From Ascarosepion bandense (lineage: Eukaryota; Mollusca; Cephalopoda; Sepiida; Sepiidae): a stretch of DNA of 64,000 bases. The translations under genes were made by a program, and so were the position numbers. The DNA lies in NCBI GenBank assembly GCA_037127315.1, contig JBBBDQ010000420.1, positions 1,268,501 to 1,332,500 on the forward strand. Reading direction: 5' to 3'. The notes under the pieces are model-generated. The model saw only the letters and a list, made by a program, of their open reading frames with translations, was not told the origin of the DNA and did not search any database. Shown here in pieces: positions 54,815 to 64,000 of the stretch (its first letter is position 1; each line of letters starts with the position of its first letter).

Positions 54815-54940
54815 GTCAGTTAAGTGCCATACGTGATACACGCTTAGGTGATCATGTGTCGAAAGAGATATGACTGACGAGGCAGAATATTTTCCAAACA
54901 AGGCTATAGAACCCAGTCTGTTCTGTTATTTGACACATAG
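54815..54940 (-). mobile_element. SINE-A fragment within CR1
   Basis: CAGTTAAGTGCCATACGTGA, hairpin remnant ATGTGTCGAAAGAGATATGA, body AAGGCTATAGAACCCAGTCT. It separates two CR1 fragments of equal orientation. Confidence 0.8.
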
Positions 54941-55140
54941 CATAGTCGTCAGGGTAGATTTCAAGTTGAGATCTGATGCCAACGGAAAGGTCATTGAGGA
55001 AAACTGAATAAAAAGGTAGGGTCAAGGATGCAACCCTCGGGGACAACCGTCTTAGTAGAGTGGATGTTCAGGACGGTTTTCATTTCACAATTCAGTAAGA
55101 AAGACAGTCCAAAAATTTATCCGGAGACACAAATTTTTCA
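54941..55140 (-). mobile_element. CR1-like reverse-transcriptase palm relic
   Basis: Minus frames give EGCILDP and FLNDLSVGIRSQLEIYPDDY: the motif ahead of, and including, the catalytic YADD box, here YPDD. Stops and frame changes separate them. Confidence 0.7.
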
Positions 55141-55523
55141 GCTTGGGAAGAAAACCTGCATGGCAAAACTGCCGAAAGATTTTGAGACTATTTGATTTTT
55201 GTGCTATCAAAAGACGGAGAGTTCAACAACTCAATTGAAGAACTGTAAATGAAAATAGAATGGTTCTTTTGTTAATACTGCACAATAACATGTGCATCAA
55301 ATGAATTTGTAAATATTTAATAATTAACTATATTGCTGTTTAATCAATCTTTGTATCCTTGCCTTGTAAAATTTTACAAAGTAATAACAAACGAACGATT
55401 CTGTTTTCATTTAGAATTATCCACTTGGCAATAAATGCTAAAATAGTATGAAATACACCATCTCTTTAAAATAATTAGGGTTATACTATCTGTTTAATTG
55501 TGACAGTAATTTTTCAGTGGTTA
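55141..55523. other. Unassigned DNA
   Basis: AT-rich, no element recognised. Confidence 0.5.
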
Positions 55524-56296
55524 TCTATATATATAAAAGGCAATATGTTTGTGTCTGTGTCTGTCTGTCTGTATGTCCTTTATACAAATCCGCAATTTTT
55601 ATTTAATTCTCACCTAACTTCATACAAATAATTTTTACACTTCCGGATCAGGATTTCAGCCCTTTTATCGTAATTCCTGCTGCATAATTTGCTCTAACTT
55701 GGTAAAATTATAGTTTTTAGACTCAAATATTAGTAGGTCTTTTCAGACGACTCATTTTCCCCGATATCGGAAAACGATACCCCCGACATTGTATCAAACC
55801 CGATCAAAAACCGATATTCAGCCATCAATATGGCTCATTTTCTCCAATTTTACTCACGATGGGTGCGATAAGTTTTCATGAACTTATTTAGGTTAGTTAA
55901 TCCTTGGATAACTTATTTGACTCCGATATTGGAAATCGATACCACAATATCCTATCGGGTCTGATCAAAATCTGGTTTTCAGCATTTTTACTTTGGTTTT
56001 CGCTTCGGATTTTGCTCTAGAAGGTATAATTATAGTTCTTAGTCTCAGCTATTATACCATTTACTCATAGGGCTTATTTAGCCTTTAAAATTTAGTTTGC
56101 AACGGAAAACTTATTTGACATCGACACCGGAAATAAAAATTTGACTTACATACATTCATTGTTTTTTTCAATCTACGGTTTCGCTTTGCCTGGAAACAAC
56201 TAATGCTTTTTAGTCTTTCGTGCAAACGTCCAAAGAGTCTGAGCTCCAGGACCATAGATTAGTTTTAAAGCTTTCATTACACCCGAGCAAAGCTGA
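55524..56296 (+). mobile_element. Chimeric Helitron (H2 start, H1 end)
   Basis: Starts TCTATATATATAAAAGGCAA like type H2, but from about 55980 follows type H1 (CGGATTTTGCTCTAGAAGGT, AGCTCCAGGACCATAGATTA, TTTCATTACACCCGAGCAA). The final CTAG is lost (AGCTGATAAAATG). Confidence 0.75.
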
Positions 56297-56429
56297 TAAA
56301 ATGTGTTTTGGCAAAGCAGGTCTTTTACCATGACGTGCTGAATATCGGGAGTTTAGATGGAGCGTTGATGGCTTTAAAGAGTTTATCTCTCTAACAGGGT
56401 AGATGCTGCTTTATTAAGAAGATACATTT

Positions 56430-56493
<64 letters not shown>

Positions 56494-56593
56494 ATACAGC
56501 TCTGTTCATATATTGATCACTGTTTTATTAGCACTTGAATAATAGTGCTATACACGTGTGCACCCTCCTCATATGCATATTTATTAATTTACG

Positions 56594-56635
<42 letters not shown>

Positions 56636-56645
56636 TATACATATA

Positions 56646-56681
<36 letters not shown>

Positions 56682-56700
56682 CATATATATATATAATGAC
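56430..56700. repeat. TA and GT microsatellites
   Basis: TA runs at about 56432-56487 and 56600-56625, CA/GT mosaic to 56700, ending against SINE-B. Confidence 0.9.
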
Positions 56701-56703
56701 GTA

Positions 56704-57132
56704 CGAATCGCCGACTGACGCCAATTCGGTCGGGTTTCAATCCTGGGTAAAAGGCCATCGGCTGTCTAACCGTACTGATGAGCTGTGATACAGTGAAACA
56801 GATCTGTTTGCGGATAACTATTTACGATCTCACACCCTGATTGAGCACTCTGGAAGAATGGTAAAATTTGAAAAACAGTAGCTATTCTGGCATGTACGCA
56901 TCGTTTTTTCAGTAATGAATTAGAACACTCTCATCTACTGGGCGGGTGTATCATGATAATATACACGCTAAAATGTCTGCCTCCCTCTACCGAGCGTCCG
57001 TAGCTTAGAGATAGAATCGCCGACTGACGCCAATTCGGTCGGATTTCAATCCTGGGTAAAAGGCAATCGGCTGTCTAACCGTACTGATGAGCTGTAATAC
57101 AGCGAAACAGATCTGTCTGCGGATGACTATCT
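56704..57132 (+). mobile_element. SINE-B head-to-tail pair
   Basis: 56704-56818 holds the 3' half (B box, GATGAGCTGTGATACAGTG, GGATAACT). A complete unit follows at 56828-57132, with A box CGTAGCTTAGAGATAG and B-box-like CGGATTTCAATCC. Matching points lie 314 bp apart. A TA stretch follows the second unit. Confidence 0.8.
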
Positions 57133-57404
57133 ATATATACATCGGTCTTTACTGTATTAGAGAAAATTATTCACTGAATAGAAAGCACAAGTATCTCTCA
57201 AAGAAGAGAATATTACTGATTGAGGTGGCATGAACCTAAATGGAGCAGATAGGACGTGCGGTTTATAAGGTTATACAGGAGAGTTAACAATCATGTCTAG
57301 ACATGAAGAAGTTAAGATTGCAGTTATTGAGAAAACACTCTTGGGTGTCTGTTTCATAGTGAAGCAGTTCTTAGGTAAACGCTGAGTGAAATTTTCGCCT
57401 TACT

Positions 57405-57890
57405 TATGAAATACGAAGATGAATAAGGATGATTCCCCCGATTCCGTCTTACTAATGAAATACGAACAGAATGTGGATGATTTACCCGATTCTGTTTTAC
57501 TAATTAACTACGAAAGCAATTTGGAAGATTCACCAGATTTTGCCTTACTAATTGATGCAATGATTTTGATTCCACCTCACAGTAATATGATTGGCTCGTG
57601 TCAGCCATAAATACAGACAAAGGTGGGGTTGCTTGTGTCTACGCTAATTAGAAGGCCTATTGACTACGCCTATCGCATAAGCTTACGCCTAAGCATACTG
57701 TATACGACTACGATGAATACCGGTCCATTACGGCTACTTGTTAGATTGTCCTACTCGGTTACATTTGCCAAAACCACTTAGCTACTTCGAATAATATACA
57801 TATATTTTTCCGGGACATATCACTAATGAATTACGAAGAGAATGAGGATGAATCACCAGATTCTGGCGTACTAACGAAATACAAAGGGAA
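57405..57890 (+). repeat. 48-bp coding-like repeat
   Basis: Three adjoining units of 48-49 bp (57410-57556) and another at about 57826-57890 with the pattern GATTC.CCCGATTC.GTCTTACTAAT. In frame they encode KYEQNVDDLPDSVLLI-like 16-residue repeats. The frame stops at 57610. Function unknown; they lie just upstream of the mariner relic. Confidence 0.65.
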
Positions 57891-58120
57891 TGTACGTGAC
57901 ATGGCAGATCTGAATCGTGAAGGTCTGACCAAAATTAAACAGGTCATTGAAATATGTTAGAGTAACATGAAGTTTGCGATTATTCTTCTGTGGGACACAG
58001 GCTGTTGGGTAGAAGATATTTCTTCGCTCACACAACATGGTAGACACTTTTAGCCTCTATCAAGCCGAACAGAGGAGAACGGAGCAGATGAGAGCACCTT
58101 CTGTTTAAATATGGGAGAAT

Positions 58121-58130
58121 ACTCTCTCTT

Positions 58131-58209
<79 letters not shown>

Positions 58210-58210
58210 C
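58121..58210. repeat. TC/TA microsatellite
   Basis: TC-rich run followed by TA run. Confidence 0.9.
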
Positions 58211-58489
58211 GCTCACTCTTCCTCTTTAGTATGCGTTGTTTATTTTTGTTTTTGTTGACTTCATAATATAATAGGGTCAGCTGGGCACCGTCTCTGGAAA
58301 AAAGAGCACCATGACGCTGTTCACTATGCCAGAATCTTGTAAACGGCATGCATACCGATTGGCATTCAAACCGGAAGATGCAAAACAAACATTTCATGGT
58401 GCCAATCTGATGGAGCAAATGCAGTGAAAATTAAATACGTAGTCAACATAATTGTAAATAGACGTTATCAATAGTGATAATGACCTTAT

Positions 58490-58900
58490 GCCTCCTACCA
58501 TCTTCCTACATAGCATCAAACTCATCACGAACGCCTATACCAAGTTTCACAAATTTAGCTGCAGGTAGACCATATGTCTGGCAATAGAATTTGCATCATG
58601 CCACGCAAGCAAGAAAAAAACATTCATATCTGTCAGATAATTTCTCCGACCATATCACACTTTACATCTGGCTACGTAACTCTCCAAACTTCAACCACTT
58701 TGATTATTATTTGAGGTAGGCACAGTTGAGTGCGAGACCAACAAAACCTCTTGGAAGACCAAATCTGAACTGAAGGCAAGGATTATGACAGCATTCACTA
58801 ACAAGAACAAGGAGATCGTTCAGAAAAGTTGCAGGAGATTCCGATATCGCCTGGAGGCCATGCTGGAAGCCAATGGGGATTTTATTGAATAACTTTAGTA
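58490..58900 (+). pseudogene. Mariner/Tc1-type transposase relic
   Basis: Plus frames: MPPTIFLHSIKLITNAYTKF, a decayed RPYVWQ block, SPNFNHFDYYL (from SPDLNPLDYY, third catalytic Asp region, its first Asp replaced by Asn) and a well-kept end TNKTSWKTKSELKARIMTAF, SCRRFRYRLEAMLEANGDFI, stop at 58889. A different lineage from the element at 11.1 kb. Terminal inverted repeats were not found. Confidence 0.8.
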
Positions 58901-58960
58901 TTTCAAGATATTTTTGTAGAATTTTGGTAAATATACCTCTTAAAATGAAATGTCAGTGTT

Positions 58961-59269
58961 ATTTTCATTTCGGTATCATTTAGACGACAAGTTATCTATC
59001 GCACAATGTATAGCGGTTTCCTTATAAGAAAGCATTCACTCACCGATCAGCCAGTGTTACTCATGCTTGAAATTTATAAAACCTTTCGCTTGAAATAACA
59101 TTTCAGGAACATAGGTTTCCCAAGATCAGTAACTGTTGGCCCTCTTTCCAGTATTGGTCGCATTGTTAACATATTATCTCATATTTTTAATTCGAGTTAC
59201 ATGAGAGCGCCTCCTCGGCCTTACCCTTTCTTTCGATCTAAAGAGAAATCATTACATTGAATCAATAGC
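58961..59269. other. Unassigned DNA
   Basis: Nothing recognised. Confidence 0.5.
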
Positions 59270-60010
59270 TTAAAAGGTTGGGTCACTCTGTCGGGTCAGG
59301 AAGTTTTTCCGTCTGAATCCATCTTGCACATATACAAATCAACCATCAGACCGTTCATGGAATACTGTAGTCATATCTGGTCAGACGCCCTTGCTGTTCG
59401 TCTCAGTGTTCTCGGCAGGACCTAAAGGAGAATCTGTAATGTGATTGGCCCCGAACTGGTAGCTCAACTCCAGCCATTTTCTCATAGACAGGATGTGTCT
59501 TCCATCTGTCTCTTCTATGAATATTTTCATGGCTTCTGCTCCGACGAATTTAGGTCATTAGTGCCCCTCCACAAGAATTTACTCGGACAGCCAGACTGGC
59601 AACAAGGTCCCACCCTTTTACAGTTAGATCAACCAAATGCAGGCAACATTTCTGCTCCAGCAGCTTTTTTCCTAGCGCTTCCCGCCTGTGGAACTCCCTT
59701 CCATATACTTGCTACAACTTCTAGGAATTTATATGAAAAGTCAATACCCATCTCTTATCCACTTAACTCCAGCCCTTTCCACATCACCCCGTGTATCTTG
59801 TTCTTTTCCTTTCTCTCTACCTTCGCAACTGTCTTCACTCCTGTGTTCACATCTTTCTTTTGTTCTTTCTCTTTTACATCCTATAACTGGTTCGTCTTTG
59901 TCTTCACTCTCCTCCTATCAAATACTTTAAATCTCTTATGTATCCCCCTGCACATAAGTGGCGGTACTGCCTTGCTTGAGGTGAGACGATTAAATAAAAT
60001 AAAATAAAAT
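59270..60010 (+). mobile_element. CR1-like LINE, C-terminal part and 3' end
   Basis: SILHIYKSTIRPFMEYCSHI, IWSDALAVRLSVL, a stop, then in the 188-codon frame (59441-60007) LQPFSHRQDVSSICLFYEYF, HGFCSDEFRSLVPL. It ends CCCCCTGCACATAAGTGG, TTGCTTGAGGTGAGACGATT and a (TAAAA)n tail. Best example of the complete CR1 3' terminus here. Confidence 0.85.
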
Positions 60011-60059
60011 TTCCCCTGTTTATTTTGTTGTAATTTCTCAAAGGACTTAATTTTGCTAA

Positions 60060-60188
60060 TGTAAAATTTCCGCATCTCCTCTCCTTCATGTTCATGTGTA
60101 AGCAGATCAAAATAATTATCAATATAATCTGATGAATTCCTAAAGGAAGAAAATTTTCTTTCATATTATTATACACCTTCCTCTTACG

Positions 60189-60254
<66 letters not shown>

Positions 60255-61250
60255 CTGAATTATCTTAACACATTAACTCCATATTCTGGAATCTGGCGTC
60301 CATAATCATTGCGACCTAGTATTCTTATCAGGGCCAATTTTCCATCAATCAATCAAACAATCAATATATATATATATATATATATATAGATATATCGAAT
60401 AACGAAATAAGGTTGTTTATATGTTTTCGCTTGCGATTGAACACTGTAGAGAAAGGAAAAGTTCATAAACAGCAGCTGTTTACGGCTTTATGCTCTGTTC
60501 TCTCGTTACAATGTTGAACACCCGTTCGAACCGATTATCAGATAGAATACTCTCGCTGTTGGCGTTGTTAACATTTCGTAAAATACATTACACGCTACGA
60601 AATCGGTTTTTCTCAGACTTTGTTCCAATGGCATGGTGGGTCAATCAATATTCGACTACTGTTAAATCAGTCGAGTTACAGTCAGTGTTTGAGGCAAAAC
60701 GGTTAATCTAGCCGCACTGAAGAGCTGTGTAAGCAGATCAAAATGAATATCAATATAGCTTGAAAAAATCTTAAAGAAAGAAACATTTAACCCAAAATGT
60801 TCTATTTACTTTCACATTAATTTTATATATCAGTCAGTTAACTGCCATACGTGATACACGCTTGGGCGATCATGTCTCGAAAGAGACATGACTGACTGGA
60901 CAGAAGATGATCCCGCAGTAGGTTGCCATTGCTTTCTGCGGTAGACTGTTTGTCGACCAAGGCTATAGAACCCAATCTCTCCTGTTACTTAACCCATAAA
61001 TGGAAGGAATAGACGGATGAATACCTTTCCCAAGGGTATTTGCGCGTAAGTGAATGCAATGAATTCAACTGGAATTCGTACTCGGCTCCCCGATTTCTCG
61101 TTCCGAGCCGATATTCACTGCACCACAACGCACATCCAATTTTATATATACTGTGCTAAAATATCTTAAGAGATTAAGCAAACCTTGGAATCAGGCGTCC
61201 ATCACTAGAGCGGCTTAGTATTCTTATCCGGCCCAATTTTCCAGCAATCA
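60060..61250 (+). repeat. Local duplication split by TA tract and SINE-A
   Basis: 60099-60175 resembles 60729-60800 (GTAAGCAGATCAAAAT, ATCAATATA, TAAAGGAAGAAA/TAAAGAAAGAAA), and 60254-60345 resembles 61152-61245 (GGCGTCCAT.A, TTAGTATTCTTATC, GGCCCAATTTTCC). Copy 1 carries a TA/GA tract (60192-60254) where copy 2 carries a SINE-A. Confidence 0.7.
60831..61137 (-). mobile_element. SINE-A with target-site duplication
   Basis: 12-bp duplication AATTTTATATAT (60819-60830 and 61138-61149). Tail hairpin CATGTCTC-GAAA-GAGACATG and head intact; B-box area AACTGGAATTCGTACTCGGC has one change. Inserted after the local duplication. Confidence 0.92.
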
Positions 61251-63300
61251 CGAAAAGGCAAGCTTATATTGTTTGCGCAACACTGAAATTGTTATTATCT
61301 ATATCGTTAAAACTGGTCGTCTCTTGCCTGCAGTCCCCGGTGAGTAGCGGTCTTGGAAAACTGATAGGGCGCCCGTATTGTTTTGAAACGGTTTAAAATG
61401 GCTCATTAGCGTTGGCAGCTTTGCCATCCCCGTGAGGGAAAGAGGAGAGTTGAAACGATGAGCAAAGCAGGTTCCTTTTTTTTTTAAGGAAATGTATCGC
61501 TAACTCCTTGCACTTAAACATACAGTGACGCTTGGAGATGGTTCACTTTTTATTTCTTTTCTCTCGTTTAATTGTACTGAAACTTACAGTCGGAAAGTAA
61601 GTGTGATTTTTATATCTTCACAAGCGTTGAAATCATTTGGATACTTATAAAATCTCGTTCTCTGTTAACCATTCCATTGTGTAGTATCAGGTGCCATTTC
61701 GCCTTTTAAGAGCAAACGTTCAGTGTTTAATATCTCTGGTGAATTCGCGCTGTTTTTCACTTATATTCAAAACCAATACAAATAAAGGGTTTAATATTTT
61801 GGCTGTTAATTTTCAATAACAAAATTTATATAAATTCACTTTCATCATATGTTTAGGCTTTATTCCAATTGTAATCATTCCTTTTTAAAACAATAAATAT
61901 TGTTGAGGAGTGAAGGTAGTTAAAATTATAGCGATGTCAAGGGAAACCTGTCATTTTGACACAGCATTTTTTGCAGGCTTGAACGTTAAATATTGCTGGT
62001 CTTTTCGGCGTTTCATCGTAGGTAGCATATGCATATCTTCTCTTAGATCATTTCTTTTATTTTCATGCCTAGAGAGGATTTTTATAAAACCCTTTTTTCA
62101 TTAGTTAGTTCGTCAGTAGTTTCGACTCCCGAACTGAGACTTGTCCATAGCCAACTGTTCAATGTATCCTGATTTCTAATTAGACAAAAGTACTCGTTTT
62201 ACTCGTTTCAAAAATCAAGTATTTTCAAAAGTATAAAAGAAAGCTTTCTAATATAAACAAACAGTAAAATTTTCAACAAATTTTCGGTGTGATAAAAAGA
62301 AATTTCTGATTACCAGACAAGGAGAAAAGTGATATGGTAGTGGTAATATTAGCCGTTTCCTTAGAAAAATTTGGAATTCATTGACCCAGTAGCCAGTACT
62401 ACTGTTTGCAGTTGAACTTTATAAAATCTTTCTGTTAAATACTTTTTCAGAAGAATGATTCTCAAGTTCACTTTTTCCAGTTTTTCTTCCAAACATTTGT
62501 TAAAAGCAGTGTACAGATTCAGCATTTGATTGTGTCATTATTTTCTCTTCGTGTTACATGTGATATCCATTTTTGTTGTTGCTTATGTTGTTGCGGCGTA
62601 GCGGGGCCGTGGTGTGTTATCCCTTTTGTTAGGATGATAGCGTGACACAGCAGTTTGCCTTTGAGTTGACCTCTTCAGCTGTAATCTGTCTTACTCACGT
62701 TGTGATTTTTCAATTTTATTTGCATAAAACCCCCTATGCGTCCTCACCACACAAGTAAAAAAAGGACACCCATAAATACGAGAGCCCACAGGGGCTAAAG
62801 TCAGTTCCAGCGCCGCCCGGTAAGAAGCCGTTCCTAGACAGTTCCCAGTCAGTTATAAAGTGAAAAAGAGAAAACTCCGACGAATCATTTTCGAAAAGTA
62901 CAAACCACTTTCGTCCGTACGCCATGTTAAATATTGTTATACTGTCGTAATTTCTCAAGTGATATGGTTTCTGTGGTTTGGCACGAAACTTTTTCTATGT
63001 TTCTGTGGCATCGGTACATAACATTTGAATAAGTATGATTCTCCCTAATAAGTACAGGTTTCATTCGCTCAAATGAAACCATTGATCTGAAAAGCTGACA
63101 GGTATTTCTGAACGACTTTGGATCCAAGTTTGCGTTCCATACGAACGTCTCGATCTGGGGAGGGTGTTTAATAAGATAACTCGACTTTTCAAATCAATGT
63201 ATGTTTGTTTTTGTTTTTTTAGGAATGTCCTCTATATTTGAACATTTTAAAGAGAATTATTAAGATCATTATAATCCCAGCTGATCTTCATCAATGATCT
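61251..63300. other. Unassigned DNA with GC-balanced blocks
   Basis: 61310-61480 and 62740-62900 have balanced composition, no simple repeats and no known terminus; 61337 has CCCCGGTGAGTAG, a splice-donor-like string. They may be conserved non-coding DNA, exons or unknown transposons. No protein is recognised. Confidence 0.4.
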
Positions 63301-63308
63301 CCCAGATG

Positions 63309-63715
63309 TCATGAGTTCCCAAGGAGGTATTTATGCGAGATGACACTACCATTTACCTCTATCTCAAAGTAGCCAGGTTTGTAGTCGCCGATAAATTTGG
63401 GGAGCTTTACGGAGTTCTGATCGGCATTATAGGCGCTGATGAGTTTATTAAGTTTAGATTTTAGTTGGTTTGTCGGGTTCTTGTTAAGTTTTTTTTTAAA
63501 TTTTGTGTGGTCATGGAGTATGTGGTTGAGTTTTGTGTTGTAATCTGATTTGTTAAGTACGACAAAAATGTTAGCCTTGTCGGCTTTTTTTACAATTATG
63601 TGGGGGGTGGTTGCGTAGTTTGTGCGCAGCAATTTTTAGTTGTTTGGATAGAATTTTTGAGGAGCTTCGGCTTTTGATCATGGCGATCCTTGAGTGCCTC
63701 GGCCTTAAGTAGGCC
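63309..63715 (-). pseudogene. PLE reverse transcriptase, N-terminal part
   Basis: Minus strand: SKQLKIAAHKLRNHP then (one frame change) PHIIVKKADKANIFVVLNKS, DYNTKLNHILHDHTKFKK, NPTNQLKSKLNKLISAYNAD, PKFIGDYKPGYFE. This is the KADK...V..DY...L.D...F..L..NPT...K...N region that opens the PLE reverse transcriptase. It stops before the catalytic palm. Upstream lies the TA tract 63730-63796. Confidence 0.8.
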
Positions 63716-63726
63716 AAAATACATAC

Positions 63727-63729
<3 letters not shown>

Positions 63730-63796
<67 letters not shown>
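63730..63796. repeat. TA tract
   Basis: Pure TA run of about 66 bp between the PLE fragment and a terminal repeat. Confidence 0.95.
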
Positions 63797-63797
<1 letters not shown>

Positions 63798-63914
63798 CGG
63801 TTATTAATGAAGTATATTGCACAGTTAGATATTTACTTTTAAAAGGTGTTCAATACAAAAATAGACTATAAATATATGATAATTAGAATTATTATTGTTA
63901 TAGCATATCACAAC

Positions 63915-63962
63915 TTAATAGCTGTAACGTTTCGGTGTTAAAACACCATTATCAGTCAGTAA
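63915..63962 (-). ncRNA. Hammerhead ribozyme-like core
   Basis: Minus strand: CUGAUAA (63955-63949; CUGANGA with the last G changed), perfect helix II GGUGUU-UU-AACACC, GAAAC (63933-63929), then GUUACAG. It sits upstream of the PLE fragment on the same strand. GTGTTCAATAC at about 63845 is the word shared by terminal repeats here. Confidence 0.55.
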
Positions 63963-64000
63963 AATGTGGTTAATTTATTTTGTTTTAAATCTTCTTATCT

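Noticed and set aside
60525..60545. GTTCGAACC as the B box of a tRNA gene
   Set aside because: No A box or cloverleaf partner sequences at the required distance.
1..64000. CRISPR array, bacterial operon or prophage-type system
   Set aside because: No regular direct repeats with unique spacers, no dense ORFs and no ribosome-binding sites; repeats and composition are those of an animal genome.

Overview
The window is eukaryotic, AT-rich and almost entirely transposon-derived. It has long TA, CA/GT, GA and AAT tracts, many generations of interspersed repeats, and no host gene that I can support: no spliced exon chain and no conserved cellular protein. Abundant tRNA-headed SINEs, RTE-like and CR1/L2-like LINEs, Penelope-like elements (PLEs), non-autonomous Helitrons and mariner relics suggest a mollusc, most likely a cephalopod. 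That assignment is from recognition of the repeat landscape and is not proven.

Labels used here. SINE-A: about 300 bp, tRNA-like head, tail with a conserved hairpin, ending ACTGACTG. SINE-B: tRNA-like A and B boxes, followed directly by a TA tract. SINE-C and SINE-D: two rarer tRNA-related repeats. R4: an unclassified repeat bordered by TA tracts. HHR: hammerhead-ribozyme-like motif.

Layout. 0-5 kb: tandem CR1 tails, a Helitron, a fold-back hairpin, a 5S rRNA-like piece joined to a SINE-A head, and SINE copies. 5-8 kb: fold-back HHR elements and a decayed plus-strand PLE. 8-15 kb: SINEs, CR1 relics, an internally deleted mariner (11.1-11.7 kb) and a large inverted duplication (12.3-14.8 kb). 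15-20 kb: minus-strand PLE with GIY-YIG remnants, more inverted HHR units. 20-28 kb: a fold-back, a tandem array of CR1 tails interrupted by two SINE-A insertions with target-site duplications, and unassigned DNA. 28-42 kb: Helitrons, PLE/HHR pieces, palindromes centred on TA tracts. 42-47 kb: Helitron, CR1 copies in both orientations, an RTE fragment abutting a CR1. 47.8-51 kb: the only long intact ORF, a 981-codon RTE-like LINE protein on the minus strand, with a perfect 63-bp palindrome at its 5' end. 51-64 kb: PLE fragments, SINEs, a chimeric Helitron, mariner and CR1 relics, a local duplication, and a PLE reverse-transcriptase fragment with an HHR beyond a TA tract.

The common thread is self-cleaving-ribozyme signatures. 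CUGANGA ... GAAA cores with a helix II recur in at least five sequence families. They sit in or beside PLE terminal repeats, usually next to TA tracts, and often as inverted pairs. PLE hammerheads are established knowledge; the number of lineages and the inverted-pair arrangement are what deserve a second look. Small retroelements (SINEs) presumably borrowed LINE machinery such as the RTE or CR1 proteins, but no partnership can be proved here.
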